Of a stretch of 10,853 nucleotides of DNA, positions 1 to 7,369 are shown piece after piece (position 1 is the first letter of the stretch; the number at the start of each line of letters is the position of its first letter). The stretch lies in the NCBI GenBank assembly GCA_023249815.1, contig JAHFBX010000060.1, positions 1 through 10,853 on the forward strand, written 5' to 3'. Made by a program: the position numbers and the translations under genes. The stretch is from Candidatus Eiseniibacteriota bacterium. GTDB lineage: Bacteria > Eisenbacteria > RBG-16-71-46. The notes under the pieces were generated by a model. That model worked only from the letters and a program-made list of their open reading frames with translations, was not told where the DNA came from and did no database searches.

Positions 1-1103
1 TGGTGATGCTCGCGAGCGCCGAGACGCGTGCCGTGGCGCTCGAGGCGGTACGGCGCGGCGCCTACGATTTCCAGGTGGAGCCACTCGATCGCGAGAAGCT
101 GCTCGCCACGCTGCAGCTCGGCCTCACGCACCAGCGACTGGCCGAACGCGTGGTCGAGATGGAAGGCCGGCTCGACCGCCAGTTCGGGCTGCGCGCGCTC
201 ACCGGGCATTCGCGCGTGATCCAGCGCGTGCGCGACCAGGTCCGCCACCTGGCGGCGACACGCGCGCCGGTGCTGCTCGAAGGCGAACCCGGGACGGGCA
301 AGAGCGTCGTGGCGCGTGCGCTCCACCACAACGGGCCGAGGCGCGAACGGCGCTTCGAGCGCGTGCGGTGCGGCGAACTGCCGGGCGGCGTGCTCGAAGC
401 GGAGCTGTTCGGCTCGGAGCCGGCCGGCATGCGCGGCGCGATCGAGCGTGCCGAGGGCGGCACGCTGTTCGTGGACGAGGTGGACCGATCTCCCGCCGCG
501 GTGCAGGTGCGGCTGTTGCGCCTGCTGCAGGAGCGCGCGTTCGAGCGGGTGGGTGGCTCGCGCGTGCGCAGAGCCGAGCTGCGCGTGATCGCGGCGTGCG
601 ATGGAGACCTCGCGGACGCGGTTCGCGCCGGACGGTTCCGCGACGACCTCTACGACGTGCTCGCGGTGACGCGCGTGCACCTGCCGCCGCTTCGCGAGCG
701 GCTCGAGGACCTGCCGCTCCTGGTCGAGGATCTGGTGAGGGCGGCGAATCGCGAGCACGGTCGTCGCGTGCCTGGCGTCACCGTGGGCGTGCTCGACCGC
801 CTGGCGCAGCACGCCTGGCCGGGGAACGTGAGCGAGTTGAAGAACGTCATCGACGGCATGGTCGCCACGGCACGCGGCCGCAAGTCGCTCGGGCCCGAGA
901 GCCTGCCCGACGCACTCCTCGGCGAACGATTCGCGGGCGAGCGGCTCGAGATCACGGTGGGAATGACGCGCGAGTCGGCCGAACGCCGGCTCGTCGAGGC
1001 GACGCTCGCGCATACGCGCGGGGACAAGCGCCGCGCCGCGGCCATGCTCGGCATGGGACTGAAGACACTCTATCGGCGACTCGAGCGCTGGGGACGGACC
1101 TGA
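1..1103 (+). CDS. NtrC-family (sigma-54 activator-like) response regulator, 5' partial, degenerate
   Basis: The gene enters from the left edge; the first full codon is at position 3, taken as residue 1. Residues 1-45 are the end of a receiver domain, about 66-310 an AAA+ sigma-54-interaction domain, and 327-363 a Fis-type helix-turn-helix. Walker A (GEPGTGKS, 94-101) and Walker B (GGTLFVDEV, 152-160) are intact. Several hallmark residues are not. The receiver lysine normally before Pro is Glu26. The GAFTGA loop that contacts sigma-54 is missing: after ELFG (134-137) the sequence runs through AGMRGA and is about seven residues short. The second arginine of the FRxDLYYRL motif is Val219, and the sensor II arginine of GNVREL is Ser277. 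The DNA-binding helix looks normal. By family knowledge the protein should bind DNA; classical sigma-54 activation is doubtful, and it may regulate by another route. The family assignment is secure, the target unknown. Stop TGA at 1101-1103. Confidence 0.93.
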   Translation, partial: VMLASAETRAVALEAVRRGAYDFQVEPLDREKLLATLQLGLTHQRLAERVVEMEGRLDRQFGLRALTGHSRVIQRVRDQVRHLAATRAPVLLEGEPGTGKSVVARALHHNGPRRERRFERVRCGELPGGVLEAELFGSEPAGMRGAIERAEGGTLFVDEVDRSPAAVQVRLLRLLQERAFERVGGSRVRRAELRVIAACDGDLADAVRAGRFRDDLYDVLAVTRVHLPPLRERLEDLPLLVEDLVRAANREHGRRVPGVTVGVLDRLAQHAWPGNVSELKNVIDGMVATARGRKSLGPESLPDALLGERFAGERLEITVGMTRESAERRLVEATLAHTRGDKRRAAAMLGMGLKTLYRRLERWGRT

Positions 1104-1199
1104 GCCGCGCGGTACCCGGGCCCGGCGCGCCGTGGGTGAAGCCGGCGCACGGGCTGGCCGATAACGCGGAAAACCCGGTGCCACCGCACGGAGACCAGC

Positions 1200-2069
1200 A
1201 TGGGCCAGCCCCAGCCGCACGATCCCGACGAAACGGACGACGCCCGCGCGGACTGGCTGGTGGGCGCCGAGGAAGGCGTCGACGCCGACCGCGAGCGCAC
1301 GCGGAGCGGCGAACTCGAGGCGCTCCAGCGGCCGAAGCTCGTGCGCCCGACCGCGCCGGAACCGTCCGCGCTGCCTGCCTCGGGCGGATTCCCGCGGCCG
1401 CACCGCGGCCCCGCGCTGCTGCCCAGTCGCATGCCCGGGCTCGCGGAGACCGCCAGCACGCCGACGTGGGACGCGGGGCGGAACAGCGTGCCGCTGCCGC
1501 ACATCGAGCGTGGCGAGATCCCGATGCGCACCTCGCCGGTGCCCGAACTGGCGCGCGACTTCCCCATGGATGACGCCGAGGAGCGCGCGCGCGTCGCGGC
1601 GCAGGTCGCCGAAGAGCGCGCGCAGGCCGAGGCCATCGCGGCGCGGCCGCACGAGGTCGTGGCGCCGCAGGAGTTCGAGATCCCGTCCGTACCCGCGCCG
1701 TGGTGGGCGCGGCTGCCGGAGCTGCTCGCCATCGACCGGCGGCTCCAGATCGGGCTTGTGATCGCGCTGCTGGCGTCGGGCACGTACACATTCTGGCCGC
1801 GCGAGGAGAAGACCACGTCGGTGGGACACCTGAAGCAGCATCCCGAGCGCTACGCCGACGTCCAGGTGAAGGTGAACGGGCGCGTCTCGGAGGTGTTTCC
1901 CGTGGGCGGCAGCTGGGCGTACACGCTGGTGCAGGGGCGGGACACCATCGTGGTGTTCTCGCGAACGCGCCAGCCGAAACTGCGCGACCGCCTCACCGTG
2001 GTCGGGACGCTGAGCAGCGGCTTCCTCGACGGCAAGTCGCGCCTCGCGATCTTCGAGGCGACGCGCTAG
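1200..2069 (+). CDS. Single-span membrane protein with C-terminal OB-fold-like domain, function unknown
   Basis: This is a 289-residue protein of no recognised family. Residues 1-120 are polar, rich in Pro, Arg and Glu, and probably disordered. Residues 124-150 are Ala/Glu/Arg-rich and probably helical. One hydrophobic stretch at about 183-199 (LQIGLVIALLASGTYTFW) looks like a membrane span. Residues 205-289 alternate beta-like strands in an order that suggests a small OB-fold (V-x-V-x-G-R-V near 222-229, Y-x-L-V near 241-244, L-T-V-V-G-T-L near 265-271). With no N-terminal signal peptide, the long N-terminal part is probably cytoplasmic and the OB-like part extracytoplasmic; this topology is inferred. 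A GGAG at 1190-1193, six bases before ATG, supports the start. It lies 96 bases after the regulator and could be co-transcribed. Third codon positions are strongly G/C, so the frame is real. Confidence 0.8.
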   Translation: MGQPQPHDPDETDDARADWLVGAEEGVDADRERTRSGELEALQRPKLVRPTAPEPSALPASGGFPRPHRGPALLPSRMPGLAETASTPTWDAGRNSVPLPHIERGEIPMRTSPVPELARDFPMDDAEERARVAAQVAEERAQAEAIAARPHEVVAPQEFEIPSVPAPWWARLPELLAIDRRLQIGLVIALLASGTYTFWPREEKTTSVGHLKQHPERYADVQVKVNGRVSEVFPVGGSWAYTLVQGRDTIVVFSRTRQPKLRDRLTVVGTLSSGFLDGKSRLAIFEATR

Positions 2070-2150
2070 CTCCTGGCACGCGGCACCCGGCGACCTCACG
2101 CGCCGCGCCAGCTCCGGCCCGTGCGATCCCGTCGCCAGACCGCCCGATCG

Positions 2151-2173
2151 CCGTTGTCACTATGACACGACGG
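2151..2173. repeat. Inverted repeat upstream of groES (possible operator)
   Basis: CCGT-TGTCA and TGACA-(CG)-ACGG flank a three-base centre (CTA): nine pairs with a two-base bulge on the right arm. A wider pair, CGCCGTT (2149-2155) and AACGGCG (2184-2190), brackets the same area. It sits about 75 bases upstream of the candidate -35 box. It could be a regulator site or the tail of upstream transcription; there is no T-run, so an intrinsic terminator is less likely. Confidence 0.4.
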
Positions 2174-2198
2174 TGCATGATGTAACGGCGACGATGAC

Positions 2199-2229
2199 TG
2201 GCAACTACAAGCGAATTAGCATGTTGCCA
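2199..2229. repeat. Perfect 7-bp inverted repeat upstream of groES promoter
   Basis: TGGCAAC (2199-2205) and GTTGCCA (2223-2229) are exact reverse complements separated by 17 bases that include GCGAATTAGC. The element ends 19 bases before the candidate -35 box, a usual place for an operator or activator site. It does not match CIRCE. Binding by a stress regulator is inference from position. Confidence 0.4.
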
Positions 2230-2248
2230 AGCTTTTCAATAGTGGGAC

Positions 2249-2276
2249 TTGAAAGCGGCAGGCGTACGACTAGATT
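2249..2276 (+). promoter_or_regulatory. Candidate groESL promoter
   Basis: TTGAAA (2249-2254) and TAGATT (2271-2276) are separated by 16 bases and resemble housekeeping -35 and -10 boxes (TTGACA, TATAAT). The upstream base makes CTTGAAA, which is also the -35 half of a heat-shock sigma-32 promoter, but I see no CCCCAT-type -10 at the right distance. Transcription would start near 2283, leaving a leader of about 140 bases. It is the best promoter-like site in the intergenic region. Confidence 0.5.
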
Positions 2277-2368
2277 ACCGTGCGTTCGCGCCACCCGTGG
2301 GCCGCAAGCCACGGGGCAGGGTCCACGCGCGAGTCGAGTCACCCCGAGTTCGTCACCGCCGACCGCGA

Positions 2369-2399
2369 CACGTGCCGGACGCCTCATGCGTCCCGCGTG
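2369..2399 (+). other. Hairpin in the groES leader
   Basis: GGACGC (2377-2382) and GCGTCC (2388-2393) pair perfectly around the five-base loop CTCAT. A second helix, CACG (2369-2372) with CGTG (2396-2399), can stack outside an internal loop. The structure ends 11 bases before the groES ribosome-binding site (2411-2415) and leaves it free, so it may be a 5' stabiliser or part of a leader control element. It lacks the U-run typical of a fourU thermometer. Confidence 0.35.
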
Positions 2400-2421
2400 C
2401 GGTCCACTCAAGGAGAGAACC

Positions 2422-2718
2422 ATGCACTTTCAGCCTCTCGCCGACCGGCTGCTCGTTCGCCGCATCGAGGAGCAGGAGACCGTCCGGGGCGGCATCATCA
2501 TCCCGGATACCGCCAAGGAGAAGCCGCAGGAGGGTGAGGTCGTGGCCGTCGGGCCGGGCCGCCTCACCGAGGACGGCAAGCGCGTCGCCGTCGAGGTCAA
2601 GAAGGGCGATCGCATCCTGGTCGGCAAGTACAGCGGCACGGAGGTGAAGATCGACGGCACCGAGTACGTGATCCTGCGCGAGGAAGAAGTCCTCGGCGTG
2701 CTCAACAAGCGCAAATGA
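2422..2718 (+). CDS. groES: Co-chaperonin GroES (Cpn10)
   Basis: GroES forms the heptameric lid that closes the GroEL folding chamber in the cytoplasm and drives the ATP-dependent folding cycle. The 98-residue product has the family's usual length and shows the expected order: FQPLADRLLVRR at the N-terminus, then the mobile loop with EEQETVRGGIIIPDTAKEKP (about 14-33), the G-x-V-V-A-V-G-P-G turn, the KKGDRILVGKYSGTEVK strand region, and a C-terminal YVILREEEVLGVL. The start at 2422 is set by AGGAG at 2411-2415, six bases upstream; longer in-frame starts would add sequence foreign to GroES. groEL follows 78 bases later in the same direction, the standard groESL operon, and regulation is probably through the AT-rich island upstream. 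Nothing in the protein is unusual. Confidence 0.98.
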   Translation: MHFQPLADRLLVRRIEEQETVRGGIIIPDTAKEKPQEGEVVAVGPGRLTEDGKRVAVEVKKGDRILVGKYSGTEVKIDGTEYVILREEEVLGVLNKRK

Positions 2719-2740
2719 CGCTGAGCGGCCGCGCGGGGTG

Positions 2741-2757
2741 TCCGTCGGAACGACGGA
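2741..2757 (+). other. Intercistronic hairpin between groES and groEL
   Basis: TCCGTCG (2741-2747) and CGACGGA (2751-2757) form a perfect seven-pair stem with the loop GAA. It lies between the groES stop and the groEL ribosome-binding site (GGAGG, 2788-2792). There is no T-run, so full termination is unlikely. Intercistronic hairpins in some groESL operons mark mRNA processing or differential stability; that role here is inferred. Confidence 0.45.
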
Positions 2758-2796
2758 GCCGGCGCGCCGCCTGACTCTACCGACACCGGAGGCAAC

Positions 2797-4437
<1,641 letters not shown>

Positions 4438-4473
4438 ACCCGGCGCGCGAGCCCGAATCGCCGAGATGCACCG

Positions 4474-4503
4474 ACCGCCCCCGGGGGAAGCCCCGGGGGC
4501 GGT
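4474..4503 (+). terminator. groESL terminator hairpin
   Basis: A perfect 13-pair stem, A-CCGCCCCCGGGG (4474-4486) with CCCCGGGGGCGG-T (4491-4503), closes on the loop GAAG. It starts 37 bases after the groEL stop. The stem is very stable; the T-tract is poor (TT, then CGCGTT), as is common in very GC-rich genomes, so termination efficiency is uncertain. Confidence 0.85.
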
Positions 4504-4653
4504 TCGCGTTGCGGGCGTCGCTCCGGCTGCCGGACCGCGGGCTATCGCGCGGCCGAGGCGCGGGAGTAGCCTTGCGTGCGTGGGGCGCGGCCGGCCGCAC
4601 GGGGCAGTCGTGGGGCGGTCGAGTCCGGAGCGACTCCCCGGAGGAGGTGCGTC

Positions 4654-5313
4654 ATGAGAACGAGACCGGCGATCGCGGCGATCCTGCTCGGAACCTGCCT
4701 CGGAACCTGCCTCGGAACGGCGGGCGCTGGCGCCGCCCCGGTTCACTGGGGACCACGTGCGGGGGTCAACGTCTCAGCATTCACCGGCGAGTCCGGCGAC
4801 CTGATCCGCCCCAACTCGCGCACGTTCCCGAACCTTGGTCTCGTCTACCAGGTGGACCTCGCCCGCAACCTGTCGTTCCGCGGCGAGGCGGCATACTCCG
4901 TGAAGGGCGGCGGCTCGTCATCGGAGATGACGGACAACGCGGGAAATCCGATCGGTACCACCGAGGATACCTGGCGGTTCGACTACCTGGAGATCCCGCT
5001 GCTCCTGCGCACGCGGGTCCCGATCCGCTCGGGCGCCGTGCCCTACCTGGAGGTGGGACCGTCGTTCGGCGTGGCCCTGGGCGGCCACTTCGAGTCCAAG
5101 GGCTCGGGCCTGCCCGACCAGGATCTGAAGGGCGACATGAAGGCCATGGACCTCGGACTGGGCGGGGGGTTCGGGATCGAGATCCCTGCCGGGTCGTCCA
5201 GCTTGAGCGTGGAGGCGCGCTACACGCGCGGCTTCTCCGACCTGTGGAAGCTCGACAACAATCTCACGATGGTGAACCAGGCCTGGACGTTCGCGGTGAG
5301 CTGGCTTCACTGA
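4654..5313 (+). CDS. Secreted outer-membrane beta-barrel protein (OMP_b-brl-like)
   Basis: The product has 219 residues. An ideal ribosome-binding site, GGAGGT at 4643-4648, five bases upstream, fixes the start at 4654; an in-frame ATG at 4576 would only add an Arg-rich leader. Residues 1-27 are a signal peptide (Arg near the start, hydrophobic core, AGA-type cleavage region). The mature part opens with WGPRAGVNVSAFTG and continues with alternating amphipathic strands: LGLVYQVDLARNLSFRGEAAYS, FDYLEIPLLLRTRVP, PYLEVGPSFGVALGG and LSVEARYTRGF. The strand Y-x-E-I-P-L-L-L followed by P-Y-x-x-x-G-P is typical of the small barrel proteins of the PF13568 type, and the chain ends in hydrophobic residues before a final His. 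The ligand or role is unknown. The signal peptide carries an exact 12-base tandem repeat, described separately. A terminator divides it from groEL, so it is probably transcribed on its own. Confidence 0.85.
   Translation: MRTRPAIAAILLGTCLGTCLGTAGAGAAPVHWGPRAGVNVSAFTGESGDLIRPNSRTFPNLGLVYQVDLARNLSFRGEAAYSVKGGGSSSEMTDNAGNPIGTTEDTWRFDYLEIPLLLRTRVPIRSGAVPYLEVGPSFGVALGGHFESKGSGLPDQDLKGDMKAMDLGLGGGFGIEIPAGSSSLSVEARYTRGFSDLWKLDNNLTMVNQAWTFAVSWLH
4687..4718 (+). repeat. 12-bp tandem repeat inside a signal peptide
   Basis: CTCGGAACCTGC occurs twice exactly (4687-4698, 4699-4710), followed by the first eight bases of a third copy (4711-4718). It encodes LGTC-LGTC-LGT, residues 12-22 of the barrel protein. 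The unit is a multiple of three, so gain or loss of a copy keeps the frame and only changes the hydrophobic core length by four residues. Exact identity at third positions points to recent duplication. Confidence 0.9.
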
Positions 5314-5321
5314 CCCGCCAC

Positions 5322-5347
5322 CGCGGGCCGCGCATGGAACGCCCGCG
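5322..5347. terminator. Possible bidirectional terminator between convergent genes
   Basis: CGCGGGC (5322-5328) and GCCCGCG (5341-5347) pair perfectly around 12 bases. The element lies beyond the stop codons of both converging genes (5313 on + and 5356 on -), where a shared terminator would be expected. There is no T-run on either side and the sequence is very GC-rich, so chance pairing is possible. Confidence 0.35.
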
Positions 5348-5355
5348 TCAGCGCG

Positions 5356-5952
5356 TCAGCGTGCCCGCGATCGCCGCTCGATCTCATCGCGGACCTGTTG
5401 GAGTAAGTCCTGCGCGCTGTGGCTCATCATGCTGCGGCCGATCCACTGCGGTGCCGCGCTGCGGGGCGTCGCATCGAGCGCGTACTCCACCACGGTGCTG
5501 ACGGAGTCGCCGCGCAATGACCACGAGCCGTGGTAGAGCCGGAAGTCGTGACCGAGGAGATCACGGAACTCGATGCGCCGCTGGGGATGTTCGCGGACGT
5601 CCAGCGTGACGCGCACGCGCCTTCTCAACGGGAACACGCCGATCGCGGCGGTCTGGCGCACCTTGACCCGGGCGCCGTCTCGCTCCTCGACATCGCTGTG
5701 CTTCACGGACTCCACGAAACTCGGGATGTGCTCGTAGTCCGTGAGCACTTTCCACACCAACTCCAGGCGCGCGGCCGTCTCGAAGTGGCCACGCACCTGG
5801 TATAGACCATCGTCGTTCTGCACGCTCACGGCGATGTCACTCGCCCGCGAGGCGGTGGCCCAGAGCATCAGCAGGGCCAGCGCCAGCGCCCGCCGCAGGG
5901 ACCGGGCTACCACCCGGTCCCTGCTCGGAATGGACTCGGCGTTTCGATTCAT
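5356..5952 (-). CDS. Secreted SRPBCC/START-like protein
   Basis: The product has 198 residues. Residues 1-21 are Arg-rich, 22-34 hydrophobic (ALALALLMLWATA), with a likely cleavage after SRA at 37, so it should be exported to the periplasm. The mature part fits the SRPBCC fold (polyketide cyclase/COQ10/START type): AARLELVWKVLTDYEHIPSF is the characteristic first helix region with the D-Y-x-x-x-P-x-F motif, followed by beta strands (VKVRQTAAIG, RRVRVTLDVRE, RRIEFRDLLG), the GSWSLRGDSVSTVVEYALDA strands, and a C-terminal helix (MMSHSAQDLLQQVRDEIERR). Members hold hydrophobic ligands in a deep cavity; the ligand here is unknown. GGGAG on the minus strand a few bases before ATG supports the start. 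It is the last gene of the four-gene minus-strand run, 34 bases after the barrel gene. Confidence 0.85.
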   Translation of the reverse strand: MNRNAESIPSRDRVVARSLRRALALALLMLWATASRASDIAVSVQNDDGLYQVRGHFETAARLELVWKVLTDYEHIPSFVESVKHSDVEERDGARVKVRQTAAIGVFPLRRRVRVTLDVREHPQRRIEFRDLLGHDFRLYHGSWSLRGDSVSTVVEYALDATPRSAAPQWIGRSMMSHSAQDLLQQVRDEIERRSRAR

Positions 5953-5986
5953 CGTGTCTCCCGCCGGCCATTCCGGATGGTGAAGC

Positions 5987-7354
5987 TCAGAACGCGACCA
6001 CGCCTTCGATCATCATGCCCTCGAACTTGCCGTCATGGAACAGGTTCGTGAGCGGGTAGTCCTTGTGCTCCTGACGCACGTACTCGGCCTTCATCAGGAT
6101 GCCCGGCGTCATGAACCAGCCGCCGCCGAACTGCACGCGGTTCACCGTGACGTCGTTCGCAAATCCCGCGAAGCGGCCCTTCACCGTGTTGTACCGCGCC
6201 GCCACGTAGAGGTCGTCCCACGCGAAGCGGTAGATCAGGTCGCCCGACATCTGCGTCCACTTGCGCTCGGGAGCGCCTGCCGCGATCTCGGCCTCGGTCT
6301 TGCCCTTCGCCTGCTCGAGGTTGCCAAAGAACTCGAAGCCGCCCATCTTGATGAACGGGTTGAACACCATCGCGGTGATTTTGCTCGACAGGCCGGGCTG
6401 GATGTCGCCCGTCCACGCCTGCGTCCCCACTGCGCCGGCCGTGTTCGTCAGCACTTCATAGTAGCGCGACCCGGCGCGGCTGCCCGAGTAGAGCGTGTTG
6501 CTGATGGACTTCGTCGTGGTGTAGAGCGAGCCGGTCAGGCGCACGCGCAGCTGGTCGTTGATCTGCTGGTCCAGGCCGAGCTTGCCCAGGTAGCTGGGTG
6601 CCCGGCGCTGCGGATCGGCGACTGTGCCGCGGATCTCACCGCCCGTGGCCCCGAGCATGGCCATGTAACCGCTTTTGCGAACGTACGCCTCGGCGCCGAC
6701 TTCGGTGGTGAACGCGTTCATGATGAGGTTGCCCACGAACGGGTTCGTGATGGTGCTGCCGTTGTCCGAGCCGCGGAAGTGCGCGTCACCGTAGTTGACC
6801 TCGAAGTGCCCGACGCGCAGCGTCAGGACCTTCATGATCTCGTCGAGCGTGGCGTTCTCCCACGGCGACCCGTCGATGAGCAGGTAGCCGTCCTTGACCC
6901 ACGACTCGTTGTGGTGCCGCGACGACAGGTAGGTCGTCATCTCGACCCGGATGCCCTCTGCGAGCTGCGCGTCCATGTACATGTTCGCGGCCGCGTTGTT
7001 GAACCCGGCGCCGATCCGCTTCAGCTGGTTCTGGTTCACGGGCGGCGCGCCCGCGAGCACCGGCGTGGCGTTGTTCGAGTGATGCAGCGCCTGGAACTGC
7101 TGGGTGAAGCCGCCGCCCCACGACAGCGCGAAGCCGTCATAGGGCACGCCCTCCTCCTTCGGCGTCTCGAACTGGTTGATGCTGCGGGAGTCGTGCGCCC
7201 GGTAGTGCTGGATCGTGACGGGGGAGACCTTCGCGCGCGGCGTCTCTCCCGGGATGCGATCTTCCGCGCGAGCCATGGTGGCAGCGACCGCGGCGAGCCC
7301 CAGGGCGGCGGCCAGCCCGATCACGAGCATCCTGCGACTCTTCATCGTCGTCAT
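5987..7354 (-). CDS. Outer-membrane beta-barrel (porin-like) protein
   Basis: The 455-residue product starts with a signal peptide (KSRRMLVIGLAAALGLAAVAA, likely cleavage after ARA at 30). The rest is dominated by short amphipathic strands separated by Asn/Gly/Asp-rich turns: ANMYMDAQLAEGIRVEMTTY, LTLRVGHFEVNYGDAHFR, AEAYVRKSGYMAMLGATGG, DLYVAARYNTVKGRFAG, FGGGWFMTPGILMKAEYVRQE. The chain ends in an aromatic residue (GVVAF), the usual C-terminal signal for barrel assembly in the outer membrane. I do not recognise the exact family; it resembles carboxylate- or phosphate-type porins only in general design. The start at 7354 is chosen because AAGGGG lies six bases upstream; a second ATG nine bases in is too far from it. 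It follows the YceI-like gene by 15 bases and precedes the SRPBCC gene by 34, so the three are very likely co-transcribed. Confidence 0.87.
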   Translation of the reverse strand: MTTMKSRRMLVIGLAAALGLAAVAATMARAEDRIPGETPRAKVSPVTIQHYRAHDSRSINQFETPKEEGVPYDGFALSWGGGFTQQFQALHHSNNATPVLAGAPPVNQNQLKRIGAGFNNAAANMYMDAQLAEGIRVEMTTYLSSRHHNESWVKDGYLLIDGSPWENATLDEIMKVLTLRVGHFEVNYGDAHFRGSDNGSTITNPFVGNLIMNAFTTEVGAEAYVRKSGYMAMLGATGGEIRGTVADPQRRAPSYLGKLGLDQQINDQLRVRLTGSLYTTTKSISNTLYSGSRAGSRYYEVLTNTAGAVGTQAWTGDIQPGLSSKITAMVFNPFIKMGGFEFFGNLEQAKGKTEAEIAAGAPERKWTQMSGDLIYRFAWDDLYVAARYNTVKGRFAGFANDVTVNRVQFGGGWFMTPGILMKAEYVRQEHKDYPLTNLFHDGKFEGMMIEGVVAF

Positions 7355-7369
7355 ATCGTGCCCCTTTCG

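Larger units (their letters stand above)
2070..2421 (+). other. groESL upstream intergenic and leader region
   Basis: These 352 bases contain no convincing gene. The first 80 bases are GC-rich like the surroundings. From about 2150 to 2280 the sequence becomes clearly richer in A and T, which fits a promoter/operator island; the individual repeats, promoter and leader hairpin are listed separately. I looked for the CIRCE operator of HrcA (TTAGCACTC, nine bases, GAGTGCTAA) and did not find it, although a lone TTAGCA occurs at 2216-2221. A frame open from 2173 into groES has poor codon character and is ignored. Confidence 0.7.

Noticed and set aside
368..1573. Plus-strand frame of about 400 codons overlapping the regulator and the membrane protein
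   Set aside because: Arg/Ala/Gly-rich translation typical of a wrong frame in GC-rich DNA; it crosses the end of one real gene and the start of another.
2216..2242. CIRCE operator half-site
   Set aside because: TTAGCA is present, but the rest of the left arm and the GAGTGCTAA arm after nine bases are absent.
4601..4620. Stretch with short G-rich repeats before the barrel gene
   Set aside because: Only loose GGGGC/GGGGCAG similarity, with nothing beyond what the base composition would give.
5346..5361. Direct repeat GCGTCAGC twice over a stop codon
   Set aside because: Two eight-base copies in very GC-rich DNA are likely to be chance; no associated feature.
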